This document shows positions 1 through 12,783 of a stretch of 64,000 bases of DNA, one piece after another. Location of the stretch: assembly GCA_021442155.1 (NCBI GenBank), contig CM038216.1, positions 89,066,945-89,130,944 of the forward strand, given 5' to 3'. How positions within the stretch are numbered: position 1 is the stretch's first letter; every line of letters begins with the position of its first letter. The position numbers were made by a program, and so were the translations under genes. The stretch is from Cymbidium sinense (taxonomy: Eukaryota > Streptophyta > Magnoliopsida > Asparagales > Orchidaceae). The notes below the pieces were generated by a model. The model was not told the origin of the DNA and ran no database searches. It worked only from the letters and a program-made list of their open reading frames with translations.

Positions 1-3000
1 AAACCATCCACAAACAGGCCACATGCCTGGGCCACTGAGTCTAAATGGTGAACGGATGTTAAATGCTGGGCCCTACCACTGAGCCCATGTGCTAAATCTC
101 TAAACCCCAGGCCCTCTCTAAACTATACCCAAATCATTGACACCCAAAACCCAAACTTTCTAAATAAAATCTAAAAATAAAATAAATAAAAAATGTAAAC
201 TAAAACATAAAAGTAAACCTAAACCTAATCCTAAAAAAAAATTAAAAAAAAAATAAAACTAAATTAAAAAAATAAATAAAAATGTAAACTAAACTAAAGA
301 AATAAAATAAACCTAAATAAAATAGAACTAGATGCAAAATAAAAATGAAATAAACTTAAAAAAAATAAAAACTAAAAAAAAACCTAAACCTAAAAAATAA
401 ATAAAAAATTAAACCTAAAGCCCTAAACTAAAATAAATCCTAAACCTAAAATAAACACAATAAAATAAACATAAACTTAAACTTAAATAAACTAAACTAA
501 AATAAACAAAATGTAAACCCTAAACCCAAACCTAAACCCTAAAATCCTAAACCCAAAACCCTATACTGTAAACTTTAAACCCTAAACCCTAAACTCTAAA
601 AACCTAAAAACCAAAACTTAAACTAAATAAATCCTAAAAATAAAATAAATAAAAAACTAAACATAAATAAAATAAAATAAAAACCTAAACTAAAATTTAA
701 ACCTAAACCTAAACCTAAATCGATAAATAAAATGTAATAAAAAATATAAAATTAACAAAAATAAAATAAATAAAAATTTAAACTAAACTAAAAATAAAAT
801 AAACCTAAAAATAAAAAACCTAAATAAATTAATACCTAAACATAAAATAAAAATAAAATAAACATAAAAAATATAAAATAAAAACTAAATAAAAACCTAA
901 ACCTAAACAATAAACCAAAAAAACCTATAATTAAATAAAAAATAAAACCTAAACCATAAAAAAAAAATTAAAACTAAAACAAAAATAAAATAAACCTAAC
1001 CATAAACTAAAATAAACTAAGCTAAAATTAATAAAACCTAAACCTCAACCAAAAATATATTATACCTAAACCTAAGCCTAAACTAAATAAAATAAAATAA
1101 ACTAAAAATAAACCTAAACCTAAACTAAAAAATAAAACCTAAAAATAAACCTAAAATAAAATCCTAAAACTTAAACCTAAAAAATGAAATAAAAACCTAA
1201 ACCTAAACCTAAAAAAAAAAAAACCTAAACCTCAAAATAAAATAAAATAAAACTAAACTAAAAATAAACATAAACCTAAACCCAAACCTAAAGATAAACT
1301 AAAATAAAATCAAAACTAATATAAATAAACATAGAATAAATAAACTACACTAAATAAAAATAAAATAAACCATAAAATAAAATAAATCAAATAAATTGAC
1401 TAAACTAAACCATCGGTTTTTAATTATTCTAGAAAACCCTAAATCCTGCCTGTTCCCTGAGCACTGATCTAAACTGACCCTGACTTACCCTCCCACCCTG
1501 ACCACCCTAACTCACCCAGCCACCCAAACACCACTGACCCAGGCCTAAATCTCAGATGTTGATGTTGCCCTGAGCCCTAAGCTGACTCAACCACCCCAGG
1601 CCCCAAAGCCTCTGAGCCTAAAGGCTCACTGAACCCTGACCTACTACCACAGGCACGGACCCTAGGCCACTAGGCGGACACTAAACCCTAGCTAAACTCC
1701 TAAAGGCGGAACCCTGAGCCTGGGCCTAAAGACATACAACCCCACCCATCCTGGGCTCCAAACCCTAAACCCTCGATAGAAACCCACTGAGCCACAAAAC
1801 CTAAACCTAAACTAAATAAACCTAAAAATAAAATAAGTAAAGAACCTAAACCTAAATAAATTAAAATAAATAAAATAAAATAAAATGTAAACTAAAGATA
1901 AACCTAAATCTAAACTAAACCTAAAATAAAGTAAAATAAAAATAAAACTAAACTAAAACAAAATAAATAAAACCTAAACTAAACTATAATATAAAATAAA
2001 CCTAAAAGTAAAACATAAATGTAAAATAAAATTAAAATTAACCTAAAATAAAAACTAAATAAAAACCTAAACCTAAGGAATAGACCTAAAAATAAAATAA
2101 AATAACGACTCCGGAAAAACACCTAAACCTAAAATAAATAAATAAAACCTAAGCTAAACTAAAATAAACTAAATTAAAATAAATAAAACCTAAACAAAAT
2201 AAAATAAACTAAAATAAGCTAAACCAAAAATAAACCTAAAATAAAAAGCTAAAACCTAAACCTAAAAAAATAAAAATAAAACCTAAACCTAAAATAAAAA
2301 ATAAAACCTAAACTTAAAAAATGAAGTAAAAATAAAACTAAACTAAAAATAATAAACATAAACCTATACCTAAACCTAAAAAATAAAATCAAATAAAAAC
2401 CAAAACTAAAATAAATAAACATAAATTAAATAAACTAAACTAAATAAAAATATAAAATAAATTTTAAAAAATATAAAATAAACTAAATAAATTTAAAAAA
2501 ACCTAAACCTATCAGTTTCTTTATTAAAAAAAAAAACTCTGAACCCTAAACCTTAAACCCTAAACACTAAATCCTAAGCCTACAACCCTAAACCCTTAAT
2601 AACCCTTAGACCTAAACATTAAACCTTAAACCCTAAACCCTAAACCCTAAACTAACCATAAACCATAAACACTAAACACTAAATTGTAAACTCTAATCCT
2701 TAAATCATAAACCTTAAACCAAAACCCTAACCTTAACCTTAAACGCTCAACCCTAAATGCTAAACCATAAACCCTAAACCTTAAACTTTAAACTTACCCT
2801 AATCCTCTTAAACCCTAAAAAACTATAAACCTTTAATCTAACCATAAACCACTAAACCTGACCTCTAAACCTAAACCCTAAATCTCACTAAACCTAAAAT
2901 CCTAAACCTCCCTAAACCACACCTCCTAAACCAAACCTAAACCCTAAACCCACTATAAAACCTAAACATCCAAAATAAACCCCTAACTTTAAATCTAAAC

Positions 3001-3060
3001 TCCCACCCAAACCCTAAAACCCTCACACCTCTAAACTCCCTAAAGCCAAAAATCTAAACC
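1..3060 (+). repeat. Telomere-like composite array, left block
   Basis: No gene is seen here. The stretch is built of CCTAAA/CCCTAAA words mixed with AAATAAAATAAA words, with almost no G on the + strand. Blocks of fairly regular CCCTAAA (about 2530-2900) alternate with long AT-rich blocks (about 150-1400 and 1800-2500). Boxes related to the unique spacer motif lie near 1412 (weak) and at 2511. Positions 1-130 and 1437-1800 are GC-richer and scrambled. The repeat word is the plant telomere repeat in C-strand orientation, but it is far too degenerate and interrupted to be a living telomere. Confidence 0.85.
1437..1800. repeat. Scrambled GC-richer island inside the array (one of about a dozen)
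   Basis: Here the CCCTAAA block expected behind a box is replaced by CTGAGCC, CCCTGG, CCACCC and GACCCT words. Similar islands lie at about 1-130, 8310-8540, 9842-10095, 14790-15056, 16262-16550, 21825-21925, 25498-25830, 27740-27850, 28215-28440, 30590-30790, 31490-31700, 33540-33780 and 45965-46370. They contain no coding frame. They may be truly diverged telomere repeats or base-calling errors in telomere-like DNA. Their restriction to the CCCTAAA position of the unit favours a common cause. Confidence 0.6.
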
Positions 3061-3710
3061 TAAACTAAAGAAAATCTAAAAGTAAAATAAATAAAAAACC
3101 TAAACCTAAATAAAATAAAAACCTAAACTAAAACCTAAACTTAAACCAAAACCTAAACCTACAAATATAATAAAATAAGAACCTAAAACTAAAAAATAAA
3201 CTTAAAAATAAAACTTAAAAATAAATAAAAAATTAAACCTCAACCCTAAACTAAAAAAAAACTAAACCAAAAATAAATAAAATAAAATAAACATACACCT
3301 AAACTCAAATAAACTAAACTAAAATAAATAATACCCAAACCCTTAACCTTAAACCCTAAACCCTAAACCCTAAATTCTAAAAACCTAAAAATAATAACCC
3401 AAACTAAATAAAACTTAAAAAAAAAAAAAAAATAAACCTAAACCTAAATAAAATAAAAACCTAAATTAAAACCTAAACTTAAACCAAAACCTAAACCTAA
3501 AAATATAATAAAATAAAAACCTAAACATAAAAAATAAACTTAAAAAAAAAATAAACCTCAACCTTAAACTAAAATAAAACTAAACCTAAAATAAATAAAA
3601 TAAAATAAACATACACCAAAACTCAAATAAACTAAACTAAAATAAATAAAACCCAAACTCTTAACCTTAAACCCTAAACCCTAAACCCTAAACTCTAAAA
3701 ACCTAAAAAA
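3061..3710 (+). repeat. Local tandem duplication of about 318 bp within unit A
   Basis: The stretch 3061-3390 is repeated at about 3390-3710. The word ACATACACC occurs at 3291 and 3609, and both halves run from the same AT-rich start through AAACTCAAATAAACTAAAC into a CCCTAAA block. Units B and C carry only one copy (near 10331 and 16737), so this duplication is private to unit A and younger than the large triplication. Confidence 0.7.
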
Positions 3711-5621
3711 GAAAACCTAAACTAAATAAAACTTAAAAATAAAATAAATAAATAAAGCTAAACCTAAATAAAATAAAAAATAAAATAAAATAAAAACCTA
3801 AACTAAAACCTAAACCTAAACGTAATAATAAAAAAATAAAATAAATAAAATTAACTAAAATAAAAAAACAAAAACCTAAACTAAAGTAAAAAATAAAATA
3901 AAACCAAAATAAAATAATACCTCAATGTAAAATTAAAAATAAAATAAACCTAAAATAAAATAAACTAAAAACTAAATAGAAACCCAAACAAAATAACAAA
4001 CTTAAAAAAAACCTAAAAAAAACTTAATCCCTTAAAAAAAAGACTAAACCTAAAAAAAAACCTAAACCTAAACTTAAACCTAAATAAATTAAAATAAAAT
4101 AAACTAAAAATAAACCTAAACCTAAACTAAAAACCTAAAACTTAAACCTTAAAAATAAATTAAAAACCTAAACTTAAACCTAAAAATAAAAAATCAAACA
4201 TAAACCTAAAAATAAAATAAAAATAAAACTAAACTAAAAAATAAACATAAACCTAAACCCAACCTAAAAAATAAACAAAAATAAATACCCTAAACTAAAA
4301 TAATTAAACTTCAGATAAATAAAATTAACGAAATAAAAAATAAACCTAATTAAAAATATAAAATAATTAAAATAAACTGAATAAACATAAACTTATAGGT
4401 TTACTTAATTAAACAAAATACTCTAAACCTTAAGACCTATATGCTAAACACTAAATCCTAAACCCTAAACCCTAAAATCTAAACATAGAACCCTAAACCT
4501 ACAACCTTAAACCCAAACCCTAATGCTAACCCTAAATCCTAAACCCTAAATCCTAAAAACCCTAAACTCTAAAGCCAAAACCTTCAACCTTAAAACCTAA
4601 TCTGACCATAAACCCTAACCTAACCCATACCATAAACCATAAAAACCCTAAATCTTAAAGCCTAAACAATGAACTCTAAACCCCAAACCCTAAACCCTAA
4701 ATCCTAAAAACCTACAAACAAAACTTAAACTAAATAAAACATAAAAGTAAAATAAATAAAAAACCTAAACCTAAATAAAATAAAATAAAAAATAAAATAA
4801 AAACCAATATTAAACTAAAATAAATATAAAACCTAAAACTAAAAATAAAATAAAATAAAAAATAAAAATAAACTAAAATGAAATAAATAAAAACTTAAAC
4901 TAAACTAAAAAAGTGAACTTAAGAATAGAAAAATTAAATAAAATAAAAATTAAACGTACAATAAAAATAAAATAAACCTAAAATAACAAATAATAAAAAC
5001 TAAATAAAATCCTAAACCTAAAAAGCAAACCCAAAATAAAGAAAAATTAAAACCTAAACCCTAAACAAAAAAAACCTGAACCTAAAATAAAAATAAAATA
5101 AACAAAATAAAATAAACCTAAACATAAAAAAATAAAATAAAAACCTAAACATAAACCTAAAAAAAAACTAAACATAATAAATAAAATTAAAATAAAACTC
5201 AAATAAAAAATAAACCTAAACCTAAACCTAAAATATAAACTAAAATAAAAAACCTAAACTAAAGCAAATAAACCTAAAATAAAAAACTAAACAAAAAAAA
5301 TAAAAAATAAACTTTAATGAAAGAAAAGTATACTAAAATTATAAATAAATAAACCAAACTAAATATACTAAACAAACCTAAACCTACCAGTTTACTTATT
5401 TAATCCCCTAAAAATCCCTAAACCCTAAACCCTAAATAATAACCCTAAACTTTAAACCTAAAAGTATAAACCCTATAACCTTAAACCCTAAACCCTAAAC
5501 CCTAACCTAAACCCTAACCCCTAAACCCCAAAACCTAAATCAAAACCTAAAGTAACTAAATAAATTAAAAAATAAACCTAAACCCTACAACCTAATAAAC
5601 ATATACCTAAAGTTAAACCCT

Positions 5622-6111
5622 AAGAAAGGGCATAACCTTGACAGCAGGAACATCACCATCAACCAGGCTCAGTCTAGATCTGGCGGTGGAGGTGAAGGTA
5701 GAGGCGACGATTATCATAGTGCTGATGGGGGATCAAGAAGTGCAGGTGGATATGGAGGTAGTTGTCAGAGCAGTGGTGGTTATGAAGGCCAAAGGAGCGA
5801 TGAAGGTTACAACCATGGTGGTGGCGGAAGGAGAGATTGGGGATATGATTGTGGATCCTGCAACTTGAGAGGCAAGGGTGGCTCTGATGGGAATTGGATA
5901 AACTAAAGAACCGTCGATCTGATTTACTGCTTATGGAACTGTGCCTTTACTGTAGAGACCGTTCTAGTTATCTTGGGTTTTTGATTTGCTTTATGCAAGC
6001 TTATTTTTTATCTACGTCATCACTTGTGTCTTAGAAAACTTGGTCTATTACTTGGTTGATGAAATCATAAAGAAGAAATGTTGAATCTAAATTTGTTCTC
6101 TGTTAAAAAAA
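5622..6111 (+). pseudogene. Glycine-rich RNA-binding protein retrocopy 1 (5'-truncated, frame open)
   Basis: The frame from AAG 5622 to TAA 5904-5906 (94 codons) has no internal stop. It begins at the end of an RRM (NLDSRNITINQAQSRS) and continues into a tail rich in Gly, Tyr, Ser and Arg (GGYGG, GGGGRRDWGYD, GGSDGNW). This is the C-terminal half of a plant GRP7/GRP8-type protein, which binds RNA in nucleus and cytoplasm. RNP1, RNP2 and the start codon are missing, and telomere-like DNA lies directly upstream. After the stop come about 200 bp of 3' UTR and a poly(A) run at 6105-6111, as expected of a retrocopy. It is nearest to copy 3, with which it shares AGGAGAGAT and TGTGGATCCTGC. Unlike copy 3 it lacks the stop in mid-tail. 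No promoter is visible. Confidence 0.85.
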
Positions 6112-7623
6112 CCCAAAAACCCTAAACATAAAACCTAAACCCTATACTCTAAACCCTAAACCCTAAAACCCTAAACCCTAAACCCTAAACCATAAAAACC
6201 CTAAACCCTAAACCCTAAACCTTAACCCCTAAAACCCTAAACCCTAAGCCCAAAACCCTAAAATCTAAACCCAAAAACCAAAATACTAAAACTTGAACCC
6301 TAAACCCTAAACCATAAACCATAAACTAATCCTAAATCCTAAATCCTAAAACCTAAAAATCTAAAATCCTAAACCTAAACTAACTAAAACCAAAAAATAA
6401 AATAAATAAAAAGCCTAAACCAAAATAAAATATAAAAATAAAATAAAATCAAAACATAAACTACAACATAAATCTAAACCTAAACTTAAACCTAAACCTA
6501 AACCTAAAAAAATAAAATAAAAATAAAAACTAAACTAAAATAAAAAAAATAAAAAGCTAAACTAGACATAAAAAATAAAAAACTCAATAAAATAAAAAAC
6601 TAAACCTAGAATAAAACTAAAAATACCTAAAATAAAATAAAATAAAAATGAAACAAAAATAAAAATAAAAACAAACATAAATAAAAATAAAAAATAAAAC
6701 AAGCTCAAATAAAAAAAATAAACTAAAAAACCTAAACCTACAAGTTTACGTAATTTAAAAAAAAACCTAACCCTAAACCCTAAACCTCAAACCCTAAATC
6801 TACAACCCTAAACCCTAAACTATAAACCCTAAAAGACTAAACCCTAAACCCTAAAAAGCTAAAAACCTAAACTCGAAACCTAAAATTAAAATAATATAAA
6901 AAATAAAAACTAAACTAAAATAAATAAATAATAACCTAAACTAAACTAAAAAATCAAATAAATCTAAGAATAAAAACATAAAAAAAAATTAAATCTTAAA
7001 GTTAAATAAAAATAAAATAAACCAAAAATAAAATAAAATAAATTCTAAATAAAAACCTAAACCTAAAAGATAAACCTAAAAAGAAAACCCAAAAAAATAA
7101 AAATAAAAGCCAAACCACAAACTTAAAAAAAATCTACACCAAAAATAAACAAACTAAAATAAACCTAAACCTAAACTAAAATAAACTAAATTTTAAAAAT
7201 AAAACCTAAACATAAACCTAAAATAAACTAAACCTAAATGCTAAACTAAATAAAATATAATAAACTAAAAATAAATCTACACCTAAATTAAAAAATAAAA
7301 CCTAAACATAAACCTAAAATAAAAACCAAAAACCTAAACCTAAACCTAAGAATAAAAAATAAAACCTAAACTAAAAAATAAAATAAAAATAAATATAAAC
7401 TAAAAAAATAGGCATAAACCTAAAATAAACAAACTAAACTAAATAAAAAATTAAGCTAAATAAAATAAAAAAACTAAAGTAAATAAAAATAACTTAAATA
7501 AACCTAAACCTACCAGTTTTCTTAATTTTAAAAAAACCCTAAGCCCTAAACCCTTAACCTAACCTAATGTAACTAAATAAATTAAAAAAATCACCATTAA
7601 ACTTAAACTTAAACCTTAACCCT

Positions 7624-8108
7624 AAGAATAGGCAAAACCTTGACAGCCGAAACATCGCCTTTAACTAGGATCAATCGAGATCCTATGATGGGGGGAAGGT
7701 GGAGGCGTCAGTTATCGCAGTGGTGTTGGGGAATCTGGAGGTGCTGGTGGATATGGAGGTGGTGGTCGAGGTAGTGGTGGTCATGGAGGTAGGAGGAATG
7801 ATGGAGGTTACAACCTTGGTGGTGGCTGAGGGGAGAGATCAAGGATATTATGGTGGATCCCGCTACTCGAGATGCCGTGGTTCTTGATGGGGCTGGAGAA
7901 AGCTGAACGATCGATCCGATCTGCTCCTCATTTAACAGTGTCTTTATAGTAGAGACAGTTCTAATTATCTATGGTTTTTGATTTACTCTATGAGTACTCA
8001 TTTTTGATCTATGTCGTCACTTGTCTTAGAAAACTTGGTGTGTTACTTGGTTGATAAAATCAAAAAGAAGAAATGTTGAATCTGAATTTGTTCTCTGTTA
8101 AAAAAAAA
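7624..8108 (+). pseudogene. Glycine-rich RNA-binding protein retrocopy 2 (stop and frameshift)
   Basis: This is the same 5'-truncated retrocopy. In the RRM-end frame, TAG at 7666-7668 ends translation at codon 15. The glycine-rich frame is recovered afterwards (GGAGGYGGGGRGSGGHGG) and breaks again at TGA 7827-7829, where an extra G follows. The 3' UTR ends GAAATGTTGAATCTGAATTT and then poly(A) at 8099-8108. The TAG and the TGA are both shared with copy 4, 6525 bp downstream, so these lesions predate the tandem duplication of the region. It cannot encode a GRP product. Confidence 0.85.
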
Positions 8109-11100
8109 CCATAACCCTAAACCCTAAACCTAAAACCTAAATCCTAAACCCTAAACCCTAAACCATAAAACCTTAAACCCTAAACCCTAAACCTTAAAAC
8201 CTAAAACCCTAAACCCTAAACCCTAAACCCTAAACCCTAAATCATAAAACCTAAACCCTAAACCCTAATCCTACAATCCTAAACCCTAAACCCTAAACCC
8301 TAAATCCTAAACCATCTAAACCCTAAACAAACTCTAAAACCTAAACCTAAACTCTCTAACCACACAAACCTCAACCCCAAACCCTAAAACCTATATCCTA
8401 AACCTTAAAATCCTAAACCCTAGGGATAAACCCTAAACTTTTGCTAAACCCTGGCAACACTAAACACCTAACCCACATAAACCAAAAAACCTGCTAAGGC
8501 CCTAAAACAACCATAATGCTGGCCTAAACCCTAAAGCCTAAATCGTAACCCCTATACCCTAAACCCTAACCCTAAACCCTAAAACATAATACCATAAACC
8601 CTTAAACCCTAAACCCTAAACCCTAAAAACCTAAAAACCTAAATCAAAATTAATTAAAATGTAAAAATAAAACAAATAAAAAAATCTATACCTAAACCTA
8701 AAAATAAAATAGAATAAACTATAAAAATAAATTAAATTAATAAAAATAAAATCCTAAACAAAATTAAAAAATAAAATAGGCCTAAGAATAAAAAACCTAA
8801 ATAAAATAAAAACTAAACTTAAAATAAAAATAAAATAAACCTAAAATGAAATAAAATAAAAACTAAATACAAACTTAAACGAAAAAATAAACCTAAAAAT
8901 AAATAAAAACTAAAACCTAAACCCTAAACTAAAAAAAACTTAGACCTAAAATAAAATTAAAATAAATAAACTTAAACCTAAGCAAAAATAAACTAAACTA
9001 AAATAAATAAAACTTAAATCTAAACCTAAAATAAACTAAACCTAAACCTTAAACTAAATAAAAAAATTAAACTAAAAATAAATATAAAGTAAAAAAATAA
9101 AACCTAAAAATAAACCTAAAACCTAAACTAAATGAAACATGAAAGATAAAATAAATAAAAAAACATAAACCTAAAAAAAAAAATAAAATAAAATAAAAAC
9201 ATCAATTACAACTAAAACCTAAACCTAAACCCAAAAAGAAAATAAAATAAATAAAAACATAAACTAAACTAAAAAATAAAAAACCTAAATAAAATGAAAA
9301 TAAATCATAATATTAAAATGAAATAAAGCTAAAAATAAATAAAAACCTAAACCTAAAAATTAAAACCTAAACCCTAAACTAATAAAATAAAACCTAAACG
9401 TAAAATAAAAAGGAAATATACCAAAACTTAAACTAAAATAAACTAAATGAAAATAAATAAAGCCTAAGCCTAAACGTAAAATACATTAAACCTAAACATA
9501 AACCTAAACTATATAAAATAAAATAAATTAAAAATAAACCTAAATCTAAACTAAAAAAATAAACCTAAAATTAAATCTAAAATAAAAACCTAAAACATAA
9601 ACCTAAAAGAAAAACCTAAATCTAAACCTAAAAATAAAAAATAAAACCTAAACCTGACAAATAAAATAGAAATAAAACTAAAGTAAACAAATAAACATAA
9701 ACATAAACCTAAACATAAAAATAAACTAAAATAAAAAACTAAGCTAAAATAAATAAACCTAAATTAAATAAACTAAACTAAATAAAATAAAATAAGCCAT
9801 TCAAAATAAAAATAAAATAAACTAAATAAATAAAAAAATAACCCTAAACCCTAACTAACTCCTAAACCCCACCCAACCTGACCCTAAACCCTGTGCTAGG
9901 CCAAACCACCTAACCCTAAACCTAACCCACCACCTTCCCTAAACCCTAAACCCTAAACCATAAACCCCCCCCCTCCAACTAAACAGGCCTAAATCTAAAC
10001 CATAAAACATATAACCCTAAACCACAACCTGTCCCAGACCCTAAACCCTAAACCCTAAACCATAAACCTAAACTGAACCACCCTAAAGGCCTAAACCTAA
10101 ACTAAACTAAATAAAACCTAAAAGTAAAATAAATAAAAAACCTAAGCCTAATTAAAATAAAAACCTATACTAAAATCTAAACTTAAACCAAAACCTAAAC
10201 CTACAAATATAATAAAATAAAACTTAAACCTAAAAAGTAAACTTAAAAATAAAACATAAAAATAAATAAAAAATTAAACTTCAACCCTAAACTAAAAAAA
10301 ACTAAACCTAAAATAAATAAAAGAAAATAAACATACACCTAAACTGAAATAAATTAAACTAAAATAAATAAAATCCAAACCCTAAACATTAAACCCTAAA
10401 CCCTGAACCCTACACTATAAAAACCTAAAACCAAAAACCTAAACTAAATAAACCTTAAAAATAAAATAAATAAATAAACCTAAACCTAAATAAAATAAAA
10501 AATAAAATAAAATAAAAACCTAAACGTAAAAATATAATAAAATAAAAATATATAATTAACTAAAATTTTTTTAAAAAAAACCTAAACTAAACTAAAAATA
10601 AAACAAAACTAAAATAACATAATACCTAAATGTAAATTAAAAATAAAATAAACCTAAAATAAAATAAAGTAAAAACTAAATAAAAACCTAAACCTTATTA
10701 ATAAACTTAAAAAAAAACCTAAAAAAAAATAAAAAAAAACTAAACCTAAGAAAAACCTAAACCTAAACCAAAATAAATGAAACCTAAACCTAATATCAAC
10801 TAAACCTAAACCTAAACCTAAACAAATTATAATAAAATAAACTAAATAAAACCTAAACCTAAACTAAAAACATAAAACTTAAACCTTAAAAAATAAAATA
10901 AAAACCTAAACTTAAACCTAAAAATAAAAAATAAAACCTAAATGTAAAAATTGAAATAAAAATAAAACTAAATTAAAAAATAAACATAAACCTAAACCCA
11001 ACTTAAAAAAACCTTAAACTAAATTAAATAAACATTAAATAAATAAAAATAAATAAATAAATAAACCTAAATAAAAATATAAATTAAATTAAATAAATTG

Positions 11101-12030
11101 AATAAACATAAACCTATAGGTTTACTTAATTAAACAAAAAACTCTAAACCTGAAGACCTATATGCTAAACCCTAAATCCTAAATCCTAAACTTTAAAACC
11201 TAAATATACAACCCTAAACCTACCTTCCACTCCCTCCACCCTAAATCCTAAACCCTAAACTCTAAAAACTCTAAACTCTAAAGCCTAACCTTAAACCCCT
11301 AATCTAACCATAAACCCTAACCCCATAAACCCCAAAACCCTAAATCCTAAAGCTAAACATTAAACTCTAAACCCTAAACCCTAAATCCTAAATCCTAAAC
11401 ACCTAAACCTAAACTAAATAAAACATAAAAAAATAAATAAAAAAACCTAAACCTAAATAAAATAAAATAAAAAATAAAATAAAAACCAATACTAAACTAA
11501 AATAAATATAAAACCTAAAACTAAAAAAAATAAAAAAATAAACTAAAATGAAATAAATAAAACCTAAACTAAACTAAAAAAATAAAATGAACTTAAGAAT
11601 AGATAAATAAAACTAACTAATAAAAATAAAATAAACCTAAAATAACATATAATAAAAACTAAATAAAATCCTAAACCTAAAATATAAACCTAAAAATAAA
11701 GAAAAATTAAAACCTAAACCCTAAAAAAAAACTAAACCTAAGATAAAAATAAAATAAACCTAAACATAAAAAATAAAATAAAAACCTAAACATAAAGCTA
11801 AAAATAAAAAATAAAACCTAAACCTAATAAATAAAATAAAAATAAATCTCAAATAAAAAATAAACCTAAACCTAAACCTAAACCTAAAATATATACTAAA
11901 ATAAAAAACCAAAACTAAATTAAATAAACCTGAAATTAATAAACTAAACTAAATAAAAAAATTAAACTTAAATGGAAAAATAGTATACTAAAATTTTAAA
12001 TAAATAAACTAAACTAAATATACTAAATAA

Positions 12031-12060
12031 ACCTAAACCTACCAGTTTACTTAATTTAAA
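12031..12060 (+). repeat. Unique box of the array unit (best copy; about 30 in the window)
   Basis: The consensus is CCTAAACCTACC directly followed by AGTTTACTTAATTTAAAA, and it marks the switch from an AT-rich block to a CCCTAAA block. Other copies start near 2501, 4391, 5381, 6738, 7510, 11111, 13186, 14026, 17598, 19096, 19938, 21762, 22953, 23421, 25465, 26610, 27683, 28191, 28770, 29721, 31468, 31905, 32791, 35115, 36427, 40434, 43370, 44321, 44968, 45931 and 55074. Many are diverged in the middle, but GTTTACTTAATTT-like cores persist. It is the only G- and T-containing element kept in units that lack a retrocopy. Confidence 0.8.
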
Positions 12061-12209
12061 CCCTTAAAAATCCTAAACCCTAAACCATAACCCTAAACCT
12101 TAAATCCTAAAACTATAAACCCTATAAGCTTAAACCCTAAACCCAAAACCCTAAACCCTAAACCCTAACCTAAACCCTAAACCCTAAACCGTGAACCGTA
12201 AAACCTAAA

Positions 12210-12291
12210 TCTAAACCTAAAGTTACTAAATAAATTAAAAAATAAACCTAAACCCTACAACCTAATAAACCTAAACCTAAAGCTAAACCCT
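12210..12291 (+). repeat. Conserved leader directly before the GRP retrocopies
   Basis: The leader opens AAAGTTACTAAATAAATTA and passes through AACCTAATAAACC to the retrocopy start. The same leader stands before other copies at about 5549, 7567, 14090, 20169, 29830, 32895, 36710, 38719, 40651 and 63294; before copy 6 it is partly lost. It is not GRP sequence and marks the satellite flank of the original insertion, so the copies spread together with this flank. Confidence 0.75.
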
Positions 12292-12783
12292 AAGAAAAGG
12301 AAGAACCTTGATAGTAGGAACATCACCATCAACCACGCTCACTCTAGATCTAGTGGTGGAGGCGAAGGTAGAGGCGGCGATTATCATAGTGGTGATGGGG
12401 GATCTGGAAGTGTTGGTGGATATGGAGGTAGTGGTCGGAGTAGTGGTGGTTATTAAGGGGGGAGGAGCGATGATGGTTACAACCATGGTGGTGGCGGAAG
12501 GAGAGATCGAGGATATGATTGTGGATCCTGCCACTTGAGAGGCTGGGGTGGTTCTGATGGGAATTGGAGAAACTAATGAACAACCGATCCGATCTGCTAC
12601 TTATGAAATTGTGCCTTTACTGTAAAGATGGTTCTAATTATCTTGGGTTTTTGATTTGCTTTATGTGAGCTCATTTTTTTATCTATGTCGTCACTTGTGT
12701 CTTAGAAAACTTGGTCTATTACTTGGTTGATGAAATCATAAAGAAGAAATGTTGAATCTAAATTTGTTCCCTATTAAAAAAAA
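12292..12783 (+). pseudogene. Glycine-rich RNA-binding protein retrocopy 3 (one stop codon)
   Basis: The frame starts at AAG 12292 and ends at TAA 12574-12576, exactly the length of copy 1, but TAA at 12454-12456 interrupts the glycine-rich tail after 54 codons. The RRM end reads NLDSRNITINHAHSRS and the tail carries GGYGGSGRSSGG and GGGGRRDRGYD. The 3' UTR and poly(A) run (12775-12783) match the other copies. It lies 6670 bp from copy 1 at the same place in unit B. Confidence 0.85.

Larger units (their letters stand above)
3061..10096 (+). repeat. Large tandem unit A of a 6.4-7.0 kb duplication
   Basis: Unit A matches unit B (10097-16544) along its length in the same order. Anchor pairs are 3291/10331 (ACATACACC word), 4397/11117 (TATAGGTTTACTTAATT), 5622/12292 (retrocopies 1 and 3), 7624/14149 (retrocopies 2 and 4) and about 8698/15112 (AT-rich block). 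The offset shrinks steadily from about 7.04 to 6.4 kb, so small indels built up after duplication. The unit holds two retrocopies plus several box, CCCTAAA and AT-rich subunits. Shared lesions in retrocopies 2 and 4 show that the duplication came after those copies decayed. Ends are approximate. Confidence 0.75.

Noticed and set aside
1..3060. A functional chromosome-end telomere
   Set aside because: The repeats are too degenerate, are interrupted by boxes and AT-rich blocks, and continue past retrocopies and LINEs on both sides.
5638..5868. Open frame of 76 codons rich in Val and Met over retrocopy 1 (and like frames at 7699-7887, 12308-12538, 14165-14353, 20280-20549, 23734-23949, 36792-37049, 38840-39025, 63416-63637)
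   Set aside because: It is the shifted reading of GGT/GGA/TAT codons of the glycine-rich tail, not a separate protein.
12283..12534. Minus-strand frames rich in Ser, Thr and Pro opposite the retrocopies (also 20222-20410, 29894-30223, 36668-36973 and 63393-63611)
   Set aside because: They are antisense readings of the glycine codons and start or end in repeat DNA; no known family is recognisable.
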